Source: an uncultured Phascolarctobacterium sp. (lineage in GTDB: Bacteria; Bacillota; Negativicutes; Acidaminococcales; Acidaminococcaceae). From it: a stretch of DNA of 25,214 nt. Within the stretch, counting starts at the first letter, position 1, and every line of letters starts with the position of its first letter. The notes under the pieces were generated by a model. It was not told where the DNA came from. It saw only the letters and a program-made list of their open reading frames with translations, and did not search any database. The DNA is taken from positions 1 to 25,214 of the forward strand of contig NZ_CAKPTG010000024.1 of NCBI RefSeq assembly GCF_934190775.1. The letters are read 5' to 3'. Both the position numbers and the translations under genes were made by a program. Shown one piece after another: positions 16,090 to 23,030 of the stretch.

Positions 16090-17277
16090 ATGTTTAGTTT
16101 TATTCGCTCCGGCCGTGCGAGAAAAGCAATGGCTGCAGCGCTGGCGGCAACCTTTGTACTGAGCGTTGCAGGCTGTGGTCAAAAACAGCAGCAGGGCGGC
16201 AATCAGGCAGCATTGGTTAAAACCATGAAGGTTATTAAGCGTGACACCCCTCTGGTATATGATTATACAGGCTTTGTACAGGCTCAGCAGGAAATGGAGC
16301 TGAAGGCACAGGTAAGCGGCCAGATTACAGCCAAGTATTTCAAGGGCGGTGACACTGTAAGCGCAGGCCAGACCTTGTACGCTATTGACCAGCGTACCTA
16401 TCAGGCCAACGTGCTCAACGCGCAGGCAGGCCTGGCTAATGCTCGTGCGGCTTTGGCTAACGCTGCTCTGAACGCAGAACGTTATAGCACTCTGTATGCA
16501 CAGAATGCAATTTCCAAGCAGGTTCTGGATAACGCTATTATGCAGCGTGACCAGGCTCAGGCTTCTGTAAATGCGCAGGAAGCAATTCTGGAAAATGCGC
16601 AGATTAACATGACTGATACCAGCGTTTCCGCTCCGTTCAGCGGCCGTATTGATACTACCGCGCTGGAGGTTGGCAACTATGTAACCGCAGGTCAGACTAC
16701 TCTGGCAAAAATCAGCAACACTGATCCCGTCTTCGTGCAGTTCAGCATCGCTGAGCCGGAATATCTGAAGCTTTCCGCTGCTCATGATAACAGCGGCGCT
16801 GCTTCTCTTGATAATCTGACCGTTGTTTTGAGCGATGGCAGCACCTATGATTTAAAGGGCACCGTAGCAGAGGTTAACCGCGGTATCAATGATAATACCG
16901 GTACCATGACTGTCAAGGCTCTGTTCAGAAACCCTGCACGTCGTCTGCTGCCGGGCATGTTTGCTCACGTACAGGCAACTGCTGGCACTAAAAAGGATGC
17001 TCTTTTGGTTCCTATGCGTGCAGTTGTTGAATTGATGTATAAGAAATTTGTTTATGTTGTCGGCAGCGACAACAAGGTAACGATGAAGGAAGTTACTCTT
17101 GGTCCTTCTGTTGGCCGTTTCTACATGGTTGAAGGCGGTCTGACCGGCGACGAGACAATCGTAGTTGAAGGCACCGGCAAGATCAGACAGGGTGCTCAGG
17201 TTAACCCGCAGCCGATGACTGAGGCTGATCTGGATACTACTGTTGATAACAGTGCTACCGCTGGCAAGAAGCAATAA
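16090..17277 (+). CDS. RND efflux periplasmic adaptor lipoprotein (AcrA/MexA family)
   Basis: A 395-residue membrane-fusion protein that bridges the inner-membrane pump to an outer-membrane channel. A lipoprotein signal ends SVAGC with C29 lipidated. The order is a lipoyl half (VSGQITAKYFKGGDTVSAGQ), an alpha-helical hairpin (about 105-175, rich in A, N and Q repeats such as ANARAALANAALNAERY), then the second lipoyl half SAPFSGRIDTTALEVGNYV, and beta-barrel and proximal domains. AAGGAGG lies seven bases before the ATG. The pump gene follows after 13 bases. The short helical hairpin fits AcrA-like adaptors. Confidence 0.94.
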   Translation: MFSFIRSGRARKAMAAALAATFVLSVAGCGQKQQQGGNQAALVKTMKVIKRDTPLVYDYTGFVQAQQEMELKAQVSGQITAKYFKGGDTVSAGQTLYAIDQRTYQANVLNAQAGLANARAALANAALNAERYSTLYAQNAISKQVLDNAIMQRDQAQASVNAQEAILENAQINMTDTSVSAPFSGRIDTTALEVGNYVTAGQTTLAKISNTDPVFVQFSIAEPEYLKLSAAHDNSGAASLDNLTVVLSDGSTYDLKGTVAEVNRGINDNTGTMTVKALFRNPARRLLPGMFAHVQATAGTKKDALLVPMRAVVELMYKKFVYVVGSDNKVTMKEVTLGPSVGRFYMVEGGLTGDETIVVEGTGKIRQGAQVNPQPMTEADLDTTVDNSATAGKKQ

Positions 17278-17290
17278 GGAGGTTGGCTAG

Positions 17291-20200
17291 ATGGCTCGTT
17301 TCTTTATTGATCGCCCTGTATTTGCGATAGTACTGGCGATTATTATTACCTTATTGGGCACGATTGCCGGCTTCAGCCTGCCTATCGCCCAATATCCTAA
17401 CATTACCAAACCGCGTATCAGCGTAAATACCAACTATGTAGGTGCGAGTGCCGATATCGTTGAAAAGGCTGTAGCACAGACTATTGAGCAGAAGGTCAGC
17501 GGCGTAGAAAATATGCTGAACATGTCCTCCGTAAGTACCTCCAGTGGTGAGTACAAGCTCAATGTTGAGTTCAACCTGGAGAAAAACGCAGATATCGCTT
17601 CTGTAGAAGTACAGAATCGTGTATCTCAGGCAACCAGCTCTCTGCCGAGCGAGGTTTCCGGCTATGGTGTTACTACTGCAAAAGAATCTGCCGAGACCAT
17701 TATGTATTTTGGTCTTTATTCTCCTAAAAATACCTATGATGCAATGTTCTTAAGAACATATGCGGATGCGAACTTCCTGGATGCTGTAAAGCGTGTTAAG
17801 GGCGTATCTACAGTTGGCGAATATGGTCCGGAATATGCAGTCCGCATCTGGCTGAATCCTGAAAAAATGGCACAGCTGGGCGTAACCGTAACCGACGTTT
17901 CCAACGCGATCAAAACGCAAAACATTCAGGCAGCGGTTGGTTCTATCGGTAACCGTCCTACCGTTGACCAGCAGGAGCGTACCTATTCCGCAAGCGCTCA
18001 AGGTCGTCTGAATACGCCTGAGGAATTCGGTAACGTAATTATTCGTTCCAACAATGGCGATAACCTGAAGCTGAAGGATATCGCAACTATTAAAGAAGGT
18101 CCTCGTAATGACCTTATTGTCAGCAAGCTGAATGGCGGCGAATCTGTTGTATTCCCGGTATCCTTGACCTCTGATGCGAATGCTATCGAAACTGTTAAGA
18201 ATATCCGCGAGGTATTAAAGGATGCTGAAAGCCGTTTCCCGGATGACATGAAGCTGATTGTTATTCAGGATAACACCCAGTTTATCACCGAGTCTTTAGA
18301 GAAGGTTGCACATACCTTCGTTGAAGCCTTGATTTTGGTTATTTTGGTAGTATTCATGTTCCTGGGCAGCTGGCGTGCAACCTTGATTCCTATTCTGGCT
18401 GTACCGGTATCCTTGATTGGTACCTTCGCTTCCTTCGTAATTTTGGGATTTACTATCAACACTCTGACTGCTTTCGCAATGATTTTGGCTATCGGTCTTG
18501 TAGTCGATGATGCTATCGTTGTAGTAGAAGCAGTAGAGCATCATATCCAGGAAAACGGTATGTCTCCTAAGGAGGCAACCTACCGCGCTATGAACGAGGT
18601 TTCCGGCCCTGTTGTGGCTATCGCCTTCGTACTGTCTGCGGTATTTATTCCTGTAGCCTTTACCGGCGGTACTGTTGGTGAATTGTATAAGCAGTTTGCG
18701 ATTACGATTTCCGTATCCATGATGCTTTCTGCGATTATTGCTTTGTCCCTGACTCCTGCGCTCTGCTCTTTGATTTTGGTCAAGAAGGAAGAGGCGCCGA
18801 AGGGCTTTATCGGCAAGGCTGTAAAAGCATTTGATGATTGGTTTGCAAGAACGCTGGCCAAATACGTGAAAAACGTTGAAGGCTGCATCCGTAAATCTAA
18901 GCTTGTCCTGACCTGTCTTGTTATTGTGGTTATCTGCATCGGTTTCCTGGCGAAGGCAACGCCGACAGGCTTTGTACCGAACGAGGACCAGGGCATGACT
19001 GCTGTATCTATTGCTCTGCCTGAAGGTGCTTCCAGTAATCGTACACAGCAGATTATGGCAGGCCTTTCCCAAAATATGAGAAAGTTACCTGGTGTTAAAA
19101 ATGTTATGGAAGTTAGCGGTATTGATATTCTGTCCATGGGCCAGAAGGCTAATGCCGGTCTGGCAGTAGTTTCTATGGAGGACTACAGCAAGCGCAGCAA
19201 CAGCGTACAGGATATTATTCCGATGATTTTCGGTATGGGCGCACAGATTCCTGATGCAACCGTTATGGCCTTCCAGCCGCCTTCTCTGCCGGGTGCTTCC
19301 AGTACCGGTACCTTGAGCCTTTATCTCATGAACCTGGGCGGTGAAGATGTTAACACCATGGGTGAGCGTGCTAATGAATTTTTGGCTGCTTGCCGCAAGC
19401 GTCCGGAAATCGGTATGCTGTACACCACCTTGAACACCAATACTCCTATGTATCAGTTTGAGGTTGACCGTGAAAAGGCACAGTCTCTGAACGTGCCTGT
19501 ATCTACTGTTTATTCTGCATTGCAGGCTTTCTTGGGCGGTAACGAAATCAATGATATCAACAACTTCGGCCGTACCTGGAAGGTTGTTATGCAGGCTGAT
19601 GAAAAATATCGTACCAGTGTAGAGGATATGCGTTACTTCTTTGTACGCAGCAACGATGGCAAGTCTATTCCGCTGAATACACTTGTAAAGCCTTCTCCTA
19701 AGAACAGCTCTGTTGTTATGACACGCTTTAACGGTGCCAGTGCGATTAAGATTTCCGGTGACCCTGCCAGCGGTTATTCCTCCGGTCAGGCTATGGCTGC
19801 TATTGAAGAGGTTGCTAAGCAGGTTCTGCCTAACACCTACACCTACGAATGGACCGGTCAGAGCCTTGATGAGATTGAAGCAGGCAACCGTTCTACGCAG
19901 ATTTTCATCATTTCACTGATTTTCGTCTTCCTGTGTCTGGCTGCTCTGTATGAAAGCTGGACTATTCCTCTGGCTGTACTGCTGTCCGTACCTTCCGCAG
20001 TTTTCGGCTGCTTCCTGGTACAGTATGCACGTGGCCTGCAGAATGACGTTTATATGCAGATTGGTCTGATTACCTTGATTGGTCTGGCAGCAAAGAACGC
20101 TATTCTGATCGTCGAATATGCGAAGATGAATATGGAGCAGGGCATGGATGTTGTACATGCTGCTATTGAGGCTGCTCATGTACGTCTGCGTCCTATCCTG

Positions 20201-20422
20201 ATGACATCCTTCGCCTTCATCTTAGGCTGTCTGCCTTTGGCTATTGCTACCGGCCCGGGCGCCGGCGCGCGTGTATCCATGGGTAATGCCGTAGTTGGTG
20301 GTATGACCATTGCTACTCTCTTTGGTATCTTCCTGATTCCTGTACTCTTTGTAGTTGTTGAACGCTTCTTCAGCCGCAAAAAGAAGGGGGCTCCCGAAGA
20401 CAATGTAACTGAACAGCTGTAA
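17291..20422 (+). CDS. RND multidrug efflux pump, inner-membrane subunit (AcrB/MexB, HAE1 family)
   Basis: A 1043-residue proton-driven exporter, normal length for the family, with 12 membrane helices and two large periplasmic domains. The N-terminus MARFFIDRPVFAIVLAI is typical. Proton-relay residues are in place: D406 and D407 in GLVVDDAIVVVE and K935 in LIGLAAKNAILIVEYAK (AcrB D407, D408, K940). AAGGAGG ends seven bases before the ATG and overlaps the adaptor gene end, so the two genes are in one operon. No outer-membrane factor gene is in the window, so a channel encoded elsewhere must complete the pump. Substrates are not readable. Confidence 0.96.
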   Translation: MARFFIDRPVFAIVLAIIITLLGTIAGFSLPIAQYPNITKPRISVNTNYVGASADIVEKAVAQTIEQKVSGVENMLNMSSVSTSSGEYKLNVEFNLEKNADIASVEVQNRVSQATSSLPSEVSGYGVTTAKESAETIMYFGLYSPKNTYDAMFLRTYADANFLDAVKRVKGVSTVGEYGPEYAVRIWLNPEKMAQLGVTVTDVSNAIKTQNIQAAVGSIGNRPTVDQQERTYSASAQGRLNTPEEFGNVIIRSNNGDNLKLKDIATIKEGPRNDLIVSKLNGGESVVFPVSLTSDANAIETVKNIREVLKDAESRFPDDMKLIVIQDNTQFITESLEKVAHTFVEALILVILVVFMFLGSWRATLIPILAVPVSLIGTFASFVILGFTINTLTAFAMILAIGLVVDDAIVVVEAVEHHIQENGMSPKEATYRAMNEVSGPVVAIAFVLSAVFIPVAFTGGTVGELYKQFAITISVSMMLSAIIALSLTPALCSLILVKKEEAPKGFIGKAVKAFDDWFARTLAKYVKNVEGCIRKSKLVLTCLVIVVICIGFLAKATPTGFVPNEDQGMTAVSIALPEGASSNRTQQIMAGLSQNMRKLPGVKNVMEVSGIDILSMGQKANAGLAVVSMEDYSKRSNSVQDIIPMIFGMGAQIPDATVMAFQPPSLPGASSTGTLSLYLMNLGGEDVNTMGERANEFLAACRKRPEIGMLYTTLNTNTPMYQFEVDREKAQSLNVPVSTVYSALQAFLGGNEINDINNFGRTWKVVMQADEKYRTSVEDMRYFFVRSNDGKSIPLNTLVKPSPKNSSVVMTRFNGASAIKISGDPASGYSSGQAMAAIEEVAKQVLPNTYTYEWTGQSLDEIEAGNRSTQIFIISLIFVFLCLAALYESWTIPLAVLLSVPSAVFGCFLVQYARGLQNDVYMQIGLITLIGLAAKNAILIVEYAKMNMEQGMDVVHAAIEAAHVRLRPILMTSFAFILGCLPLAIATGPGAGARVSMGNAVVGGMTIATLFGIFLIPVLFVVVERFFSRKKKGAPEDNVTEQL

Positions 20423-20429
20423 GGCTGCT

Positions 20430-20461
20430 AAAAAATGCCGCTCATTTGGGCGGCGTTTTTT
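20430..20461 (+). terminator. Terminator after the RND operon
   Basis: GCCGC (20437-20441) pairs with GCGGC (20450-20454), flanked by A6 and T6, so it may also work in reverse. Confidence 0.8.
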
Positions 20462-20462
20462 A

Positions 20463-20698
20463 TTTTCAATAGTTGGTGTCAGGCAGGAAAGGGTATGCTT
20501 TCAATTTTATACATAAATAATAGCATGAAAATTAATGGTTATTCTGATTTGAAAAGCAAGCTCGAAGAGCTTGCTTTTTTAAGTTACATAAGTAAACTAA
20601 TCCTTTTTAATAACAAAAGTGCTTTTTAAATTTTAATAACAATAACAAATTTAAAACGAATACAATCTGTAAGTAAACTAAGACCATCCGTTTATTAC
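20463..20698. other. Intergenic spacer after the RND operon, no gene seen
   Basis: It contains the second terminator-like hairpin at 20552-20580 and otherwise AT-rich sequence. A 64-codon plus frame starting at 20435 crosses both terminators and lacks a ribosome site, so I do not call it. Confidence 0.5.
20552..20580. terminator. Second hairpin terminator, backup to the RND terminator
   Basis: AAAAGCAAGCTC pairs perfectly with GAGCTTGCTTTT around GAA (12 bp), followed by more T. It is a strong, almost symmetrical hairpin that insulates the decarboxylase cassettes. Confidence 0.82.
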
Positions 20699-20699
20699 G

Positions 20700-20742
20700 T
20701 GTGACATAAGCAACGGAATAACGGCAGAATTATTTTTATACT
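20700..20742 (+). promoter_or_regulatory. Activator-type promoter of cassette copy 1 (CRP/FNR-like site)
   Basis: TGTGA-N6-CAACG (20700-20715) is centred 41.5 bases before a start predicted from the -10 box TATACT (20737-20742). There is no -35 box. The arrangement is repeated at the same spacing upstream of copy 2. Confidence 0.5.
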
Positions 20743-20762
20743 TAATTCAGCAAGGCAAAAAG

Positions 20763-20784
20763 GGGTATTTGAATTCAAATATCC
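20763..20784. promoter_or_regulatory. Palindrome in the copy 1 leader, possible operator
   Basis: TATTTGAATTCAAATA (20766-20781) is perfectly palindromic and flanked by imperfectly matching G/C bases. It lies just after the predicted start site. The copy 2 leader has a different dyad at the corresponding place. Confidence 0.35.
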
Positions 20785-20839
20785 GGAAGCATATTGCGGT
20801 AAATATTATATTTAAATTTATTTGGAAGGGGTGATTTAT

Positions 20840-20980
20840 ATGGGTTCCGTAACAACTAATCCGTGGCTGATTTCTATTATCAACATGACAATCGTTTTTG
20901 GTGTGCTCATTGCTTTAGGTGTACTCATGAGTATGATTCAGTTGGTTGACCCTACTAGAAATAAGCATTGCAGCAAATGA
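20840..20980 (+). CDS. 46-residue single-helix membrane peptide, OadG/MmdD-like mini-subunit (copy 1)
   Basis: A tiny gene. It reads MGSVTTNPWL, then one hydrophobic helix (about residues 10-35) and a short positively charged end with VDPTRNK. The ribosome site GGAAGGGGTG ends seven bases before the ATG. OadG/MmdD/GcdD subunits of Na+-transporting decarboxylases have such an N-terminal helix next to the beta subunit, but are usually about 80-115 residues, so this is a minimal form without the Ala/Pro linker and C-terminal part. Its match in copy 2 shows that it is a conserved gene. It probably anchors the beta subunit or the soluble subunits to the membrane; that role is inference. Confidence 0.75.
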   Translation: MGSVTTNPWLISIINMTIVFGVLIALGVLMSMIQLVDPTRNKHCSK

Positions 20981-21056
20981 TGCACAGTTTTGCCCTGTCT
21001 AATCTATTAAAAAATGCACTTATTTTCCCGATATGGGCCCAGAGGAGGATTATTCT

Positions 21057-22190
21057 ATGTTTGAGGCATTTATCGTCGCTTTGGCTTCTGTTTGGGCAGA
21101 CTCAGGTTTTTCTGCTCTGACAAGTGGCAACGTAATTATGATTGGCGTTGGTTTGGTTCTGCTTTATATGGCTATAGGCAAAGGCTTTGAGCCTTTGCTG
21201 CTGTCTCCAATCGCCTTTGGTTGTATTCTGGCTAACATTCCTAAAAACGGTTTCGAACAGCCGGGTGTTATGTCAGTTATCATGTATGGTATTCACCACG
21301 AAGTATTCCCGCCGTTGATTTTCCTGGGCGTTGGCGCAATGACCGACTTTGGTCCGCTGATTGCTAATCCTAAAACCTTGCTTTTAGGTGCTGCTGCTCA
21401 GATTGGCGTATTTGTATCCCTGATGGGCGCTATGGCTTTGGGCTTTACTGTACAGGAAGCATCTGCTATCGGTATTATCGGCGGTGCTGACGGCCCGACA
21501 GCTATTTATCTGGCAGCTAAAATGGCACCGCATCTTTTAGGTGCCATTGCCGTTGCAGCTTATTCCTACATGTCCCTGGTACCGCTGATTCAGCCGCCTG
21601 TAATGAAGCTGTTCACTACCGAAAAAGAACGTAAGATTGTTATGGAGCAGCTGCGTCCGGTAAGTAAATTTGAAAAAGTCGTTTTCCCGATTATGTGCAC
21701 CATCGTTATTTCTCTGCTGCTGCCACCGGTAACAGCTTTGATCGGTATGCTGATGCTTGGTAATCTGTTCAAAGAAGCTGGTTGCCTGGACCGTCTGTCC
21801 GACACTGCACAGAATGCATTGATGAACACTGTAACCATCATGCTGGCTACCGGTACCGGTCTTACTATGAGTGCTGATGCCTTCCTGAACTATCAGACTA
21901 TCCTGATTATCTGCTTAGGTCTGGTTGCCTTTGCTGCAGGCACCTGGGGTGGTGTAGTATTCGGTAAGATTATGTGCATGGTTGATGGTGGTAAAACCAA
22001 TCCGCTTATCGGCAGTGCCGGTGTATCCGCAGTTCCTATGGCTGCCCGTGTATCTCAGATTGTCGGCCAAAAGGCTAACCCGGCAAACTTCCTGCTGATG
22101 CATGCTATGGGACCTAACGTAGCAGGCGTTATCGGTACTGCAGTTGCTGCAGGTACTATGCTGGCTATGATTGGCCCTGTTGCTAAATAA
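21057..22190 (+). CDS. Sodium ion-translocating decarboxylase beta subunit (OadB/MmdB/GcdB family), copy 1
   Basis: A 377-residue inner-membrane subunit that decarboxylates carboxybiotin and pumps Na+ outward. The family motif GIIGGADGPTAIYLAAK contains the expected functional aspartate at D145. Other conserved parts are FLGVGAMTDFGPL, SLVPLIQPPVMKLFTT and SAGVSAVPMAARVSQ. ATG 21057 is chosen because AGGAGG (21043-21048) lies eight bases upstream and the copy 2 protein begins identically; an ATG at 21033 lies before the ribosome site. It follows the mini-subunit after 76 bases. The full enzyme also needs a carboxyltransferase and biotin carrier, not in the window. The substrate could be methylmalonyl-, glutaconyl- or oxaloacetate-type. 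Confidence 0.93.
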   Translation: MFEAFIVALASVWADSGFSALTSGNVIMIGVGLVLLYMAIGKGFEPLLLSPIAFGCILANIPKNGFEQPGVMSVIMYGIHHEVFPPLIFLGVGAMTDFGPLIANPKTLLLGAAAQIGVFVSLMGAMALGFTVQEASAIGIIGGADGPTAIYLAAKMAPHLLGAIAVAAYSYMSLVPLIQPPVMKLFTTEKERKIVMEQLRPVSKFEKVVFPIMCTIVISLLLPPVTALIGMLMLGNLFKEAGCLDRLSDTAQNALMNTVTIMLATGTGLTMSADAFLNYQTILIICLGLVAFAAGTWGGVVFGKIMCMVDGGKTNPLIGSAGVSAVPMAARVSQIVGQKANPANFLLMHAMGPNVAGVIGTAVAAGTMLAMIGPVAK

Positions 22191-22215
22191 ACAGTTGTTG
22201 TAACATCTCTCCCCT

Positions 22216-22257
22216 AAAAGTGAAGCCCATCCGGTAAAATGGATGGGCTTCATTTTA
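22216..22257 (+). terminator. Terminator after cassette copy 1
   Basis: TGAAGCCCATCC (22221-22232) pairs perfectly with GGATGGGCTTCA (22241-22252), flanked by AAAA and TTTT. Confidence 0.88.
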
Positions 22258-22305
22258 TATTGCTTTAGCATGCTGCATAGACGCAGATTATTTTGATTTA
22301 AAAGC

Positions 22306-22338
22306 AAAAAAATAACCAGTTCGCAGCTGGTTATTTTT
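22306..22338. terminator. Second terminator between the cassettes
   Basis: AAAAATAACCAG pairs with CTGGTTATTTTT around a 7-base loop. As after the RND operon, two strong hairpins follow one another. Confidence 0.78.
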
Positions 22339-22563
22339 ATTGCCAAAACTTAATTCGCAGTCGTTTCAGCATTCTCCCAATCTCTCTAAAGACAAATTGA
22401 AAACTGAGAGGATATTAAATTGTTGCTTTGCAGTATTTATTTTAGCAAACTCAAGATGACAATCTGTTGCGCAGGCAACAAAAATGATTAATGAACTTTT
22501 GAAATAGTATAGAAGCTAAAGTGAAGTGATAATGTAAATAAAGTAACTGTTCCACAAAAAACA
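22339..22563. other. Spacer between cassettes, no gene seen
   Basis: AT-rich DNA with minor hairpins, for example TGTTGC/GCAACA near 22468-22483. No reading frame with a ribosome site was found. Confidence 0.5.
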
Positions 22564-22564
22564 G

Positions 22565-22607
22565 TGTGACTTGTGCAACAGAAGATAAAAAAATATAACT
22601 TTATACT
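22565..22607 (+). promoter_or_regulatory. Activator-type promoter of cassette copy 2 (CRP/FNR-like site)
   Basis: TGTGA-N6-CAACA (22565-22580) is again centred at -41.5 relative to TATACT (22602-22607). A separate sigma-A match, TTGTGC (22571) with TATAAC (22594) at 17-bp spacing, also exists only in this copy and may give basal expression. A small dyad, ATAAGC/GCTTAT, follows at 22620-22636. Confidence 0.55.
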
Positions 22608-22681
22608 TATTAAAGTAAGATAAGCATCACGCTTATAGAGCCTAGTTCCCCTTTAATTATCTTAGGAAGAGGTGATAAACA

Positions 22682-22810
22682 GTGGGTCCTGTAACAACAA
22701 ATCCGTGGCTGATTGCCATAATCAACATGACCATTGTCTTTGGAGTTCTAATCGGATTAGGCATGTTGATGAGTTTAATCCAGGTAGTTGATCCTACCAA
22801 AGCTAAATAA
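22682..22810 (+). CDS. 42-residue single-helix membrane peptide, OadG/MmdD-like mini-subunit (copy 2)
   Basis: A tiny gene starting at GTG, with ribosome site AGGAAGAGGTG upstream. It encodes MGPVTTNPWL, one helix (about 10-35) and VDPTKAK. 33 of the first 40 residues match the copy 1 peptide, and most changes are conservative. It lies 220 bases before its beta subunit gene. The conservation of both reading frame and position supports a real small subunit of the Na+-transporting decarboxylase complex rather than a chance frame. Confidence 0.75.
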   Translation: MGPVTTNPWLIAIINMTIVFGVLIGLGMLMSLIQVVDPTKAK

Positions 22811-22831
22811 GAGTTAGCTGAAAAAGGTTTC

Positions 22832-22937
22832 AAAGCAGTGCTGCTGCTTTAAGCAGCTTCATAAGAAGAAATGACATTTTCTGATGTTCTGCTTGCGTTG
22901 CAAAGCAGACCACAGGTAGACTAGGGGAGACTGTGGT
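22832..22937 (+). other. Three hairpins in the gap before beta subunit copy 2
   Basis: AAAGCAG/CTGCTTT (22832-22850), TCTGCTT/AAGCAGA (22888-22909) and ACCACAG/CTGTGGT (22909-22937) follow each other, none with a clear T-tract. Copy 1 has only 76 bases here. They could be an mRNA processing or stability element. Confidence 0.4.
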
Positions 22938-23030
22938 GATACAGTTAAAATGAAAGTGTTGTAGCATTATTGTGGAGCTTATTTGCACTTATAACATCCC
23001 AATTATGGGAAACAAGGAGGAAAAATTCAC

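Larger units (their letters stand above)
20699..22190 (+). repeat. Tandem cassette copy 1: promoter, mini-subunit, decarboxylase beta
   Basis: First of two homologous units (other: 22564-24164). Promoter elements, mini-subunit (33 of 40 aligned residues identical) and beta subunit (about 91% identical) all recur in the same order, so this is a duplication. Confidence 0.85.

Noticed and set aside
20435..20629. 64-codon plus-strand frame after the RND operon
   Set aside because: It passes through two terminator hairpins and lacks a ribosome site.
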